A DNA stretch of 64,000 bases from Mycobacterium sp. HUMS_12744610 (GTDB lineage: Bacteria > Actinomycetota > Actinomycetes > Mycobacteriales > Mycobacteriaceae). Location: contig NZ_JBGEDP010000002.1 in assembly GCF_041206865.1 (NCBI RefSeq), positions 186,001-250,000 of the forward strand, written 5' to 3'. Within the stretch, counting starts at the first letter, position 1. Every line of letters begins with the position of its first letter. Position numbers and translations under genes: made by a program. This document shows, in pieces, positions 42,738 to 52,186 of this stretch. A model generated the notes under the pieces. It was given only the letters and a program-made list of their open reading frames with translations, made no database searches and was not told the DNA's origin.

Positions 42738-43664
42738 ATGACCGTTGAGACGAAATGCCCTCCGCCACTTACAAATATCCGTGAGATCTGGCGCCCAGTC
42801 CTCGGATATGAAGGCCTCTACGAGATCTCCGACTACGGGCGGGTGTGGTCTCTTACACGCCTGGCCCTGCTGACACCGATCAAGAGCGACGAGTATCCAC
42901 AGGTCTCGCTGTTTCGGAATGGGTCCGAGAAACGCCGCCCTATCGCAGCGCTGGTCCTGGAAACATTCGTTGGCCCGGCACCAGAAGGCCATGTGGCGCG
43001 CCCCAAGAACGGCCGGCGCAACGACGTACGTCTGACCAACCTGATGTGGGCGCCTCGCACCAACGGTCCTTTAAGCCTCAACAGTGGAGATCAAGGCCCG
43101 ATGGACCAGCCCGCCGCGGCGCCCAGAGGTGACGTGCAGGTCCGCGTCGCCGCGGACCCGATAACCAAGCACCGAGTGACCCGCGTCGAATTTAGGGGCT
43201 GGGCGGTCGATCTCGCCGGGGCGACTCTGGTCATCCCCACTCAGGCCGTTCCGGTAGGCGGCTCCGTCGCCGATTTGGAGATGTGCCTGAACGCCGCACG
43301 CACCCTGCTAGCTCAGCGTCGCACCGCTTCGCGAGTACCACCACCCGCTGCTCCGGCCGCGGCACCTGATGTTCCCGACGCCGACATCAGAGATGCGCTC
43401 GTCGACGTACTGAGCCACGCACGCGCGGTCGCCGCCCAGTCGTGGCATTGGCAGCGCTTCAACGTCTACGAATGCATCAGTGAGGCATGGAAGGCGACCG
43501 GACTCCGGCTACCGCACCGTCGGGTGATCGAAGCACTGCACGCCGTCATTCCTGACGGAAAAGGCCTGATGGAGTTCAACTTGGGTGCGACGCGTGATCA
43601 GATCTGCACCCTCTTCGACAGCGCGATCGCCGCGGCCTCACACTCGGACCGGGGGGCGGCATGA
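42738..43664 (+). CDS. NUMOD4/HNH-like protein fused to a DUF6197-like domain (308 aa)
   Basis: N-terminal NUMOD4 motif IREIWRPVLGYEGLYEISDY GRVWSL, then an HNH-like region (RRPIAALVLETFVGPAPEGH, RRNDVRLTNLMWAP). The residue pair usually read as (C/N)H before the metal site is RP here, so nuclease activity is doubtful. After a linker a second domain (residues ~215-308: LVDVLSHARAVAAQSWHWQR, FNVYECISEAWKATGL, MEFNLGATRDQICTLFDSAI) resembles DUF6197. 28 nt after the DUF1643 gene and coupled to the next ORF. Sequence-specific DNA binding is the likely role. Confidence 0.65.
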   Translation: MTVETKCPPPLTNIREIWRPVLGYEGLYEISDYGRVWSLTRLALLTPIKSDEYPQVSLFRNGSEKRRPIAALVLETFVGPAPEGHVARPKNGRRNDVRLTNLMWAPRTNGPLSLNSGDQGPMDQPAAAPRGDVQVRVAADPITKHRVTRVEFRGWAVDLAGATLVIPTQAVPVGGSVADLEMCLNAARTLLAQRRTASRVPPPAAPAAAPDVPDADIRDALVDVLSHARAVAAQSWHWQRFNVYECISEAWKATGLRLPHRRVIEALHAVIPDGKGLMEFNLGATRDQICTLFDSAIAAASHSDRGAA

Positions 43665-43936
43665 CGATGCCTCACACCCATCGACTGGGCCTCGAACGGC
43701 ACGAAGCCCATGAGGTTTCCGAGAGCTCGCCCTCCGACGGTGTGGTGTCGGTATCGCGATGGGGATGGCGGTGGCGCGGCCACTGCACATGCCGACGATG
43801 GACGTCTCGCCGACGCCTGCTGCGCTCGGTTGCTGTCCTAGATGCCTTGACCCATGCCACGCGTTGCGGATGTGAACCTGCGGTACCCCTCGTCGACCAC
43901 AGTCTTGGCCAGCCTTATCGCGGTGCGTGGTCATGA
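43661..43936 (+). CDS. Small Cys/Trp/Arg-rich protein (91 aa)
   Basis: ATG overlaps the previous stop and its own stop overlaps the helicase start (ATGA on both sides), which supports it as a gene. Central segment VSRWGWRWRGHCTCRRWTSR followed by ALTHATRCGCEP carries paired CxC motifs, possibly a metal site. No family recognised. Confidence 0.5.
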   Translation: MTMPHTHRLGLERHEAHEVSESSPSDGVVSVSRWGWRWRGHCTCRRWTSRRRLLRSVAVLDALTHATRCGCEPAVPLVDHSLGQPYRGAWS

Positions 43937-46900
43937 AAGCCATGCAGACATCAGCGATCCGGGCGCCTAGGGACCACCAAGTCGAGGCGCTCTCGGCGTT
44001 GGACAGCGCTCTACAGGGGCATGACCGGGCGCAGCTGGTGATGGCGTGCGGGACTGGAAAGACGCTCGTCGGCCGCTGGTACGCCGAGCGCGTTGGCGCC
44101 GCCGTCTCCGTCGTGGTGGTGCCCTCGCTGAGTCTGGTTGCCCAGACGGTGCGCGAGTGGAGATCGGGTGGCGGCTGGCCATTCCAGGCACTCATCACGT
44201 GCTCGGACCCGAGCACCGCAGACGGCGTGAGCGAACGGGCTGATGGTGACGGACAAGACATTTCCGAGTCCTTCTGGACACGGCTTCGCGCGCGGGTGAC
44301 AACCGACGCTGCGGTGGTCGCCGCCCGGCTATCCGGGCACAGCGCCCTGCAGCCATTGGTGATCTTCTCGACCTATCACTCGTTGCACGTCGTCGCCGAG
44401 GCTGCCCGCTCGGCGAAGGTGGTCATTGACATCGTGATCGCAGACGAAGCGCACACCCTGGCGGGGCAGTCGCGGGAGGACTTCCGCGTCGCTCTCGACG
44501 ACAAGTTGCCAGCCAAGCGCCGCGTGTTTATGACCGCCACCCCTGTTGTTTCCTCCAACGGATATGTAGCGCAGGAGGATTCATCACCACTGTCAATGGA
44601 CGACGCTGCGCTTTTCGGGCCAGTGGCTTATCGGCTCGACTTCGCCGAAGCGATTGCGCGCGGCCTCCTGGTCGATTACCGGGTAATGGTCTATGAAACA
44701 CCCCAGGCAGGGGTCACACCTGATCCCATCGCTGCCCTGGCAGTTGCGGCCCGTCAAGGTGTCGCCAGTGTGCTGAGCTTTCACGGCCGCGTGGCCAAGG
44801 CCCGTGCCTTCGCCGATGCGATCGACGGGCATCGTCTCGAAGACGGCCGCACCGTGGTGGCCCGCTCCGTCGCCGGGGTAGACCCCACGACCCAGCGTGA
44901 GGACGCGTTGGAGCTGCTGTCGTCGGCGCGTCCTGATCAGCTCATCGTGATCAGCAGCGCACGGTGCCTGAGCGTCGGGGTTGACATTCCCGCCGTCGAT
45001 GGGGTGCTCTTCGCCGACCCGAAGAACTCCGACGTCGACGTCATCCAGTCGGTGGGACGCGCGCTGCGCACCGCGCCGGGCAAGACCGTCGGGATGGTGA
45101 TGATCCCGGTATGTGTTCCTGCAGGACTTGACGATGACACGGTTCTGTCGAGCGGCGATTTCGCTGCGGTCTGGCGAATCCTGCGCGGGCTGCGCAGCAT
45201 GGATTCGCGGCTGCGCGCCGAGATCTGTGAGATCACACGGCAGCGGTCGAGGCGCGGAGACTGTGACGGGTCGCGCGGCTCTCACATTGAGTTTGACCTT
45301 CATTCTCTGGCCGAACCGGAGCGGTTCCACGCCCGCGTTGTCGAATTCATCTCGCCAGCATGGGATTTGGTGCTCTCTGAGGTGCACCAGTTCATTGCCG
45401 AGCACGGCCATGCGCGCCCGGGTCGTGGTACACGGCTGGGGGAGTGGTGCGAACGTCAGCGGCGGGCCTACCGGCGCGGAATGCTTGCTCCCGAGCGCGT
45501 CAATCAGCTGTCCTCCCTTCCAGGGTGGACATGGGATCTGGTTGAACAGCGCTGGTTAGATCAGTGGAGGCAGGTCCACGATCTGGCCGTTGCTGGCCAG
45601 GGTCTGGGCGTTGAGGATCCGCAGGTCGCTCAGGTTGCCCTGCGGCGAGTCGAGCATCGTTCGGCGGTGACCACGGTTGGCCGGTGGTGCGCGTGGCAGC
45701 GACAGTTGGCCCGGCGTGGGGAACTCGATGACCGTCGGCGCTTGCGCCTCGATGAGATCCCCGGTTGGTCCTGGAGCGTCGTCTCCGTCGAGGATGCCCG
45801 CGCGGTTGACATGCTCGGTGAATACGTGGCGTGGAAGGGGCACGCGAATCCGCCGGCCGATGTGGTCGAGGACGGCGTTGCACTCGGTCAGTGGCTCAAT
45901 ACCGTCCGCAGGCGCCGCGTTACCGGCGCCCTGCCGCAGGGTCTGCTCGATGAGATTGAGTGCGTCACACCGTCGCGCGCGGCCGAGGGGGCTCTGCGTT
46001 GGTACCGCGGTGCCACCCTGTGGCTGCTCGGTTTGGAAGCGTTGCGCCAGTTTGTGGCACGCGAAGGTCACTGCCGCCCACCATATTCGCACTACGAGGA
46101 TCTCCCCGATTTCTCCCTCCCGCTGTATGACTGGTGCACGCGGCAACGGCATCTGTACCGGCATGGCCATATGGTCGCTGAACGTGCCCGCCTGCTCGCC
46201 GCAGTCTCAGGCTGGCAGTGGGAACGTCAGCCCACCCCGCGTGTTCTGCGTGATATCGGCGACGTCCGTCACGGCACGCGCACCGGGTACGTCAAGGGCT
46301 GCACATGCCAAGAATGCACGGACGCCAACCGCGCCAAGGAGGCCGAACGTGCCGCCCGCGCCGCCGCCGGCGGACCTACCACGGATCTGGTTGATGCAGG
46401 ATCCGCTCGGACGCACCTCGAACGACTAGTGGCCGCCGGGGCCGCCCAGAAAGCCTTGGCGCGGGCCTGCAACCTCAACGTCAAAACGATCGTCGAGATC
46501 CTGTCCGCGGAGACGAAACGCATTCTCCCGGAGACCGAGGCGGTGATCCTGGCGGCCACTTTGAACGCCGTGCGCACGGCGGCCGCACCCGGTACCCGCG
46601 TCGATGCTGCCCCCACCTGGGAGCTGCTCGACGACATGATCGCGCGGAACTGGCCGAAGTCGTGGATCGCCCGTGAAGCTGGCCTCGGCGCGTCCCTGCA
46701 GCTCCGCCGCGACACGATCACAGCCGCTAGCGCCGAGCGCATCGCAAATCTCGCGGAGCGCCTCGGGACACGTCGCGCGCCCGCCAAGAGGTTCCGTCAG
46801 CCGGTGCCCACGCTGAGTGAAGTACTCGCCCAGGAGGCCACCTCATCGCAGGCCGGCGATCCGGATTCCTATTCCTGGGCGCGTTCGCTGCTGGAACAGG

Positions 46901-47001
46901 GCTACCGCATCGACCGAGTCGCCCAGCGTAGCGGTCTGCCGGTGGATGTAGTTACTGCGTTGGCGGACAACGATATTGCTGAGGCGCAAGTCGCGTCATG
47001 A
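43933..47001 (+). CDS. SF2 helicase with helicase-associated repeats (1022 aa)
   Basis: N-terminal DEAD/DEAH motor: LVMACGTGKTLVGRWYAE (Walker A), DIVIADEAHTLAG (DEAH), RRVFMTATPVVSS (motif III), LSFHGRVAKARAFADA, SSARCLSVGVDIPAVDGVLF and DVIQSVGRALRTAPGK (motif VI). From ~470 to 770 four 'helicase-associated' repeats follow (e.g. FIAEHGHARPGRGTRLGEWC ERQRRAYRRG, and a last one with HLYRHGHMVAERARLLAAVS GWQW). Then a Cys motif HGTRTGYVKGCTCQECTDAN and a C-terminus with HTH-like helices. Such helicases act in DNA processing or defence on plasmids. Coupled to both neighbours. Confidence 0.88.
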   Translation: MKAMQTSAIRAPRDHQVEALSALDSALQGHDRAQLVMACGTGKTLVGRWYAERVGAAVSVVVVPSLSLVAQTVREWRSGGGWPFQALITCSDPSTADGVSERADGDGQDISESFWTRLRARVTTDAAVVAARLSGHSALQPLVIFSTYHSLHVVAEAARSAKVVIDIVIADEAHTLAGQSREDFRVALDDKLPAKRRVFMTATPVVSSNGYVAQEDSSPLSMDDAALFGPVAYRLDFAEAIARGLLVDYRVMVYETPQAGVTPDPIAALAVAARQGVASVLSFHGRVAKARAFADAIDGHRLEDGRTVVARSVAGVDPTTQREDALELLSSARPDQLIVISSARCLSVGVDIPAVDGVLFADPKNSDVDVIQSVGRALRTAPGKTVGMVMIPVCVPAGLDDDTVLSSGDFAAVWRILRGLRSMDSRLRAEICEITRQRSRRGDCDGSRGSHIEFDLHSLAEPERFHARVVEFISPAWDLVLSEVHQFIAEHGHARPGRGTRLGEWCERQRRAYRRGMLAPERVNQLSSLPGWTWDLVEQRWLDQWRQVHDLAVAGQGLGVEDPQVAQVALRRVEHRSAVTTVGRWCAWQRQLARRGELDDRRRLRLDEIPGWSWSVVSVEDARAVDMLGEYVAWKGHANPPADVVEDGVALGQWLNTVRRRRVTGALPQGLLDEIECVTPSRAAEGALRWYRGATLWLLGLEALRQFVAREGHCRPPYSHYEDLPDFSLPLYDWCTRQRHLYRHGHMVAERARLLAAVSGWQWERQPTPRVLRDIGDVRHGTRTGYVKGCTCQECTDANRAKEAERAARAAAGGPTTDLVDAGSARTHLERLVAAGAAQKALARACNLNVKTIVEILSAETKRILPETEAVILAATLNAVRTAAAPGTRVDAAPTWELLDDMIARNWPKSWIAREAGLGASLQLRRDTITAASAERIANLAERLGTRRAPAKRFRQPVPTLSEVLAQEATSSQAGDPDSYSWARSLLEQGYRIDRVAQRSGLPVDVVTALADNDIAEAQVAS

Positions 47002-48077
47002 GAGGAGCAGGGGCGGTGACTACTGCTGATATCGGGGCGGCTCAAGTGCTGCCGATGCAGACCGCGGTCGCGCCGTTGCCAGCAGGGAGCCACGGCGACA
47101 GGGCAGTGGGCTCAGCGGCCGAGGTGGCGCGGTCGCGCCGGGAACCACGGCAGCTGTCTGTGCGAACCGACGACGGGGTAACACTTCACCTCACGGTGCA
47201 CGGCCCGCGCAGCGCCCCCTGCACCGTGGTGTTTCTCCACGGGCTATGCCTCTCCCAAGTGTCTTGGGCCCTCCAGATTGATTCTGTAGTAGACAGTTTC
47301 GGGCCGATGGTGCAAGCCGTGGGCTATGACCATCGCGGCCACGGACGGTCGATGGCCGCCGCGTCCGACAGCTATACCATCGACCGTCTCGCTGATGACC
47401 TCAATACGGTCCTACACGCGGTAGCCCCAACCGGTTCAGTCGTGGTAATCGGTCACTCCATGGGCGCCATGGCCGCCCTCACTCATTGCGCCCGCCATGC
47501 GAGTCCTGACACACGGCGGGTCGACGGCCTAGTCCTCGCTGCGACCGCAGCCGGGCACCTCACCCAGTTCGGGCTTGGCCAACTCTTGACGGCACCCGCG
47601 GTGTCGACGCTGCTTCGACTCCTTCAGAGCGCTCCAGGCCCGACGCTACAGCCGTTGCGGAGGCTGTTGGCCGGTCCCGTCTGCCGAGGTGTATCTCATT
47701 GGCACGGTTCACGTTCCGGGTGCGCGTTGGCCGCAGTAGCCGCTGACGCTCTGGCGACGACGTCACTGCGCACTGCCGTTGGATTCTTGCCGGCACTGGC
47801 GCAGTTTGACCAGTACTCCACGCTGGGTTCTATCCGGGCTAAGACTGTCGTGATCAGCGGCGGCGCCGACCTGCTCACGCCCGCCGTACTCGCGGAGGAC
47901 ATCGCCGCGAGGATCCCCGGCAGCCGTCATCTACACCTGCCGCACTGCGGGCACATGGTTCAACAGGCCCACGAAGAGCTCGACGCAGCGATCGCGGCGG
48001 TCATCACAGACGTGATCGCCGAGGGCCAGCGGCTGGTTTCCGCACCATCACCGCGTCTGGCGGAGGCCCGTGCGTAA
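46998..48077 (+). CDS. Alpha/beta hydrolase (359 aa)
   Basis: After an ~50-residue N-terminal extension, a complete alpha/beta-hydrolase fold: TVVFLHGLCLSQVSWALQ (oxyanion HG), VGYDHRGHGRSMAA, nucleophile elbow VVIGHSMGAMAALTH (Ser), TVVISGGADLLTPAVLAE (Asp) and HLPHCGHMVQQAHEEL (His). It probably hydrolyses esters or lipids. ATG overlaps the helicase stop, making it the last gene of the coupled chain; an enzyme of this type in a DNA-processing cassette is unexpected. Confidence 0.85.
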   Translation: MRGAGAVTTADIGAAQVLPMQTAVAPLPAGSHGDRAVGSAAEVARSRREPRQLSVRTDDGVTLHLTVHGPRSAPCTVVFLHGLCLSQVSWALQIDSVVDSFGPMVQAVGYDHRGHGRSMAAASDSYTIDRLADDLNTVLHAVAPTGSVVVIGHSMGAMAALTHCARHASPDTRRVDGLVLAATAAGHLTQFGLGQLLTAPAVSTLLRLLQSAPGPTLQPLRRLLAGPVCRGVSHWHGSRSGCALAAVAADALATTSLRTAVGFLPALAQFDQYSTLGSIRAKTVVISGGADLLTPAVLAEDIAARIPGSRHLHLPHCGHMVQQAHEELDAAIAAVITDVIAEGQRLVSAPSPRLAEARA

Positions 48078-48448
48078 TGGCAACACCGCATGAGAGATAC
48101 GCGAGCTCCTCGACCAGGCGCTGCGACGACTCAAGCCGCAGTGGCGCGCTGGCGCCCAGGGCCAGCTATGTGGCCCCCTGCATTCGGCGCCCGATCTCAT
48201 CGCGCTGATTCCCGCCGCTCATTCACCGCCGGCGGGGGAGAGGAGCTGCCGATCGCCACCTAGCCAGGCCCGTGAGGGCCGTTTGCTGACAACTCCATAC
48301 CGGGACTCGACGAGGACAGAGATACCCCCAAAAGGGGGGCTCCGATTCAGAAGAAACGAGATCCGCGGAGGACCAACTCCGACTCTCTCTCGCGTGAGAC
48401 CGAAGGACCAACTTCGATCTCGGGTCCCCTCAATGTGAAGGGAATACC
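48078..48448. other. Intergenic region upstream of rep-like gene; possible iterons
   Basis: 370 bp without a supported gene. The first part (48100-48240) looks coding in one frame (ELLDQALRRLKPQWRAGAQ) but has no start, perhaps a remnant. CCCCC-AAAA-GGGGG (48325-48338) is a short hairpin. GGACCAACTCCGACTC (48370) and GGACCAACTTCGATCTC (48405) are 35 bp apart, iteron-like, just before the Rep-like gene. An origin here is a guess. Confidence 0.35.
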
Positions 48449-49837
48449 GTGCCAGGTAGCTCTCATACTAGCTTGCTGTCTCAAACAGGGGCAAGACCAG
48501 CTGGAGGCTCGTGTGTTGCAGACCAACACCGCGGTCACCAGACTCCTTCCCGCGCAAATACCACTGTCGGCTGCCGGCCGAATACCGGCCTCGGCCGCCC
48601 AAGTGGCGATCGCGAACGGGTGCTGTTCGCTGATGCTCAACGCGTCATCAGCAGAGTGCAAAGTGACGCCGCCACCCAGGGCCTGAGGGGTGCGCCGCAG
48701 CTGGTGCTCGCCGCGGTGCTGGCGATGCTGTGCGAACGGTGGTCCAGGGTCACCGACGACAGAATGCGACTCACACAACTCGCCCAAGAGATCACCTCGC
48801 GTGGCGGCCGCTGCTACCACCTCAAGACGGTAGGCCGCGCATTGGCTGGACTGGCCGCCCTCGAACTTGTCACTTACCGCCCTGCACAGGGCCGCGGGGC
48901 GTTTGCTGGCGTCGCAATTCACCCGCGGTTTCTTCACGACATTGAGCCCCTGCAGCGGGACGCCCAGGGCCACGTCATCACCAAATCCGTCACCTTTTCC
49001 GACCCGCATCCCTCTATAAGCCAAAAATCTAACCTCCCTACCCTCCGCAGCTCCCGTGGCGCCGCCGCCGATCACTCCGCCCGACCGACTGAGGTAGACG
49101 TTCGCCCGGACGAGGTTCGCTATGTCCTTCGCGAAATGCCAACGATGCTGCAGCAGCTTCCTTCACATCTGCGGTGGAAGCTCGGTGCTGCGATCCGGGT
49201 GCGGTTATCTCGTGGTTTCACCCCACAGCAGATCCTTGCTGTTCTCGGTGCCCAACCCCCGGCAGGACTGCAGCGACCGTGGAAGTTGGCCATGTGGCGC
49301 CTGACGCAGAACCTGATCGGGTCAGGGCCGCGGCTGCGGCCCCTGCAGGCCGCGTGGGACCGGCGTGAATCACAGGCGTGCCGCCGCGCCGCCGACGCGC
49401 GAGACGCACGCTGGTACGAGCAGGTGTGCGCCGTCACCACCGACACCGAACGATCGCGGCTGCTGCGCGCCCATTCGGCGTTCTTCGGATGCAGCGCTGT
49501 CGACATGCCAGTTGCCGCACTAGCTGGAGCGGGTCGGCGTGCGAGCAGGCTGTTTCCTGGTGTGGATCTCAAGATTGCGTTGATCCGGTGGGCCGATGAT
49601 GTGCTCGCAAGCAAAGCCGCGTCTGGCGGGACACCGATCGAGGTGTCGGCACCGGCGCCTGCGCTCAGCGGCCTGGTGGCGGAGCTGGTTGTTGCCGGCT
49701 GCTGCGTCAAATGTGATTCCCGGCCTGGGGTATTGCGGTCGAATATGCCGTTACCTCTGCCGGTGTGCGATGCGTGCTGGGATGGCGTCAAGGCCGAGTT
49801 CGATACTGCCGCTGACGAATTCGAGGCGGTCGCGTGA
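48449..49837 (+). CDS. Replication initiator-like protein with C-terminal zinc finger (462 aa)
   Basis: GTG at 48449 follows GAAGGGA by 5 nt. A winged-helix-like core (LVLAAVLAMLCERWSRVTDD, LTQLAQEITSRGGRCYHLKT, VGRALAGLAALELVTYRPAQ) is followed by a long helical region and a Cys4 finger at the end (GCCVKCDSRPGVLRSNMPLP, VCDACWDGV). The pattern resembles replication proteins of mycobacterial plasmids, and it lies directly before dnaB. The gene at 60186 has the same domain order, so the window holds two such proteins. Confidence 0.65.
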   Translation: MPGSSHTSLLSQTGARPAGGSCVADQHRGHQTPSRANTTVGCRPNTGLGRPSGDRERVLFADAQRVISRVQSDAATQGLRGAPQLVLAAVLAMLCERWSRVTDDRMRLTQLAQEITSRGGRCYHLKTVGRALAGLAALELVTYRPAQGRGAFAGVAIHPRFLHDIEPLQRDAQGHVITKSVTFSDPHPSISQKSNLPTLRSSRGAAADHSARPTEVDVRPDEVRYVLREMPTMLQQLPSHLRWKLGAAIRVRLSRGFTPQQILAVLGAQPPAGLQRPWKLAMWRLTQNLIGSGPRLRPLQAAWDRRESQACRRAADARDARWYEQVCAVTTDTERSRLLRAHSAFFGCSAVDMPVAALAGAGRRASRLFPGVDLKIALIRWADDVLASKAASGGTPIEVSAPAPALSGLVAELVVAGCCVKCDSRPGVLRSNMPLPLPVCDACWDGVKAEFDTAADEFEAVA

Positions 49838-51224
49838 TGACAACCATGCAGGAAAGACCGGCACGGTCAGGGAAGCGATCGACGCCCGGGCCAACTGAGG
49901 GTGAGACACGGCTGCCTCCGCAGGATGAGGCCGCAGAACAGTCAGTTCTGGGCGGCATGCTGCTCAGCAAGGATGCGATCGCTGACGTGCTGGAGAGGAT
50001 GCGGCCGGGAGACTTGTATCGGCCCGCGCACCAGGTGATATTTGATGCGATTTTGGACCTCTACGGCCGTGGTGAACCGGCGGATGCGGTGACCGTGGCC
50101 GCCGAGCTCGATCGGCGTGGCGTCCTGCGACGCATCGGTGGCGCACCGTATCTGCACACACTGATCGCCACGGTGCCGACGGCCGCGAATTCGGGTTACT
50201 ACGCCGACCTCGTAGCGGAAAAGGCGGTGCTGCGGCGGCTGGTCGAGGCGGGCACCCGCATCGTGCAATACGGATATGCAGGCGTTGACGGAGCGGACGT
50301 CGCTGAGGTGGTGGACCGCGCCCAAGCCGAAGTCTACGACGTCACCGAACAGCGACGCAGTGACGACTGCGTTGCCCTTGAAGATCTCGTGGGGCCGACT
50401 CTTGATGAGATCGACGCGATCGCTTCCGGTGCGAACAGCCGCGGTGTTCCGACCGGTTTCGTTGACCTGGACGATGTCACAAACGGTTTGCACCCTGGTC
50501 AGTTTGTGATCGTCGCCGGCCGTCCTGGTCTCGGGAAATCGACTCTGGCACTGGATTTTCTGCGATCGTGCAGCATCAAGCACAGATGGCCAGTGTCATC
50601 TTTTCGCTTGAGATGAGTAAGTCCGAGATCGTGATGCGGCTGCTGTCTGCTGAGGCGCGTATCAAGCTGCAGGACATTCGGTCGGGGAAGATGAGCGACA
50701 ACGACTGGGCCCAAATGGCGCGTCGGCTTGGGGAAATCAGCGAGTCACCCCTCTACATCGACGATTCGCCCAATCTCACGATGATGGAGATCCGGGCCAA
50801 GGCGCGCCGACTCAAGCAGAAGGCTGAGTTGCGGATGATTGTCATCGACTATCTGCAGCTGATGACCTCAGGCAAGCCCTATGAGTCCCGGCAGCAGGAA
50901 GTCTCTGAATTCTCCCGTTCCCTCAAGTTGCTGGCAAAGGAGCTTGAGGTGCCCGTCGTGGCGCTCAGTCAACTTAACCGCGGGCCCGAGCAGCGGGCTG
51001 ACAAGAAGCCGCAACTGTCCGATCTTCGCGAAAGTGGGAGCCAGGAACAGGATGCCGACATGGTGATCCTGTTGCATCGCCCCGATGCGTTCGAGCGCGA
51101 CGATCCCCGGGGCGGTGAAGCAGACCTGATTCTGGCAAAACATCGAAACGGGCCCACGCGGACGGTGACCGTCGCGCACCAGCTGCATCTATCCCGTTTT
51201 GTCGACATGGCGCGACCAGCCTAG
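49837..51224 (+). pseudogene. dnaB: Replicative DNA helicase DnaB, frameshifted
   Basis: N-domain (DEAAEQSVLGGMLLSKDAIA, PAHQVIFDAILDLYGRGEPA) and motor (FVIVAGRPGLGKSTLALDFL, VIFSLEMSKSEIVMRLLSAE, LRMIVIDYLQLMTSG, VVALSQLNRGPEQR) are typical DnaB. Between SCSIKH and MASVIFS the frame changes: codons 49837-50616 and 50568-51224 overlap, and one missing base at ~50590 (CACAGATGG) explains it. No intein is present. DnaB is a hexameric fork helicase; a plasmid copy next to a Rep-like gene would be loaded at the plasmid origin. Product functional only if this is a sequencing error. Confidence 0.88.
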
Positions 51225-51239
51225 ATCCCCTCAATCTGT

Positions 51240-51268
51240 TTACGTAGGTAGATTGAGTGCTACACTTA
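51240..51268 (+). promoter_or_regulatory. Putative promoter of the secreted nuclease gene
   Basis: TTTACG (51240), 16 bp, TACACT (51262-51267), an AT-rich patch in GC-rich surroundings, followed by a ~70-nt leader with GAGGGA before the ATG at 51341. Confidence 0.45.
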
Positions 51269-51340
51269 GTCACAACCGCGGAACTGAAAACGTTGCCTGG
51301 CGGCACAGGCATAGGCCGCACGGAAGAACGAGGGATTTAA

Positions 51341-52105
51341 ATGAAAGTCGTTCGGCGAGTTCTTGTTCTGGGCGTCGTGGCGATCGCGGCGGCGGCCGCT
51401 GTCGGGCATCCTTGGTCAGCCGAGTCGTTCACCTCGGCGCTGAAGTCGATGTGGGCGACGATCGACTCCACCGCGGCCCCGGCCGCAACAACGCCCCTGG
51501 ACCCGTCCGAGACGGGCAACGTCATCGCCGGCCTCCTCGACCACGCTCACGTCGTGCACGGTTTGCCAAACGTGCCCGGATACGAACGTGGTTGTAAGCG
51601 TGGGCAGGCCTGCTCGTTTGGACCGGCGTGGAATGATCCGCAAAATCACTCTGGCTGTGACACCCGCTCGCGCATCCTGCAGGCTCAGTTGACCGATGTC
51701 ATCGTGAAGCCGAATACCCATAATTGCAAGGTACTTTCGGGCACTCTGCATGATCCCTACACTGGCCAGGTCATCGCCTACGACGCCGGTCGCGACCCGT
51801 CCGCTGTGCAGCTCGACCACGTGTTCGCCCTCGGGCGCAGCTGGGACGCCGGCGCATCCCTCTGGGATGAGGCCAAGCGGGTGGCGCTTGCTAACGACCC
51901 CGTGAATCTGTTCGCAGTCTCAGGTCCGGCCAACCGCGACAAGTCCGATTCAGGGCTTGAGTGGTTACCCCCGAACCGAGACTTCCAGTGCACCTACATC
52001 GCGCGGTACCTCGCGGTGGCGGTGACCTATGACCTGAATATCACCACGAACGATCACGACATCGCGGTCCGACAGTGCCCGGCGATCACCGGAGGCGCGG
52101 CGTGA
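51341..52105 (+). CDS. Secreted HNH (DUF1524-type) nuclease (254 aa)
   Basis: Signal peptide (VVRRVLVLGVVAIAAAAAVG), then a domain with AVQLDHVFALGRSWDAGASL (catalytic DH), ANDPVNLFAVSGPANRDKSD and LEWLPPNRDFQCTYIARYLA: the DH...N...N...K order of the DUF1524/GmrSD-C HNH family, seen in many secreted actinobacterial nucleases. Six Cys suggest disulfides outside the cell. Such enzymes degrade DNA for nutrition or limit competing DNA. Own promoter; strong GAGGGA 5 nt before the ATG. Confidence 0.85.
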   Translation: MKVVRRVLVLGVVAIAAAAAVGHPWSAESFTSALKSMWATIDSTAAPAATTPLDPSETGNVIAGLLDHAHVVHGLPNVPGYERGCKRGQACSFGPAWNDPQNHSGCDTRSRILQAQLTDVIVKPNTHNCKVLSGTLHDPYTGQVIAYDAGRDPSAVQLDHVFALGRSWDAGASLWDEAKRVALANDPVNLFAVSGPANRDKSDSGLEWLPPNRDFQCTYIARYLAVAVTYDLNITTNDHDIAVRQCPAITGGAA

Positions 52106-52186
52106 TCCACCGTCCGAGGCCTCATTGTCACCACGTGCTTAGAGTGAGGGCATCGTTGACCATGGCAGCCGCAGGAGGGTCCATCC

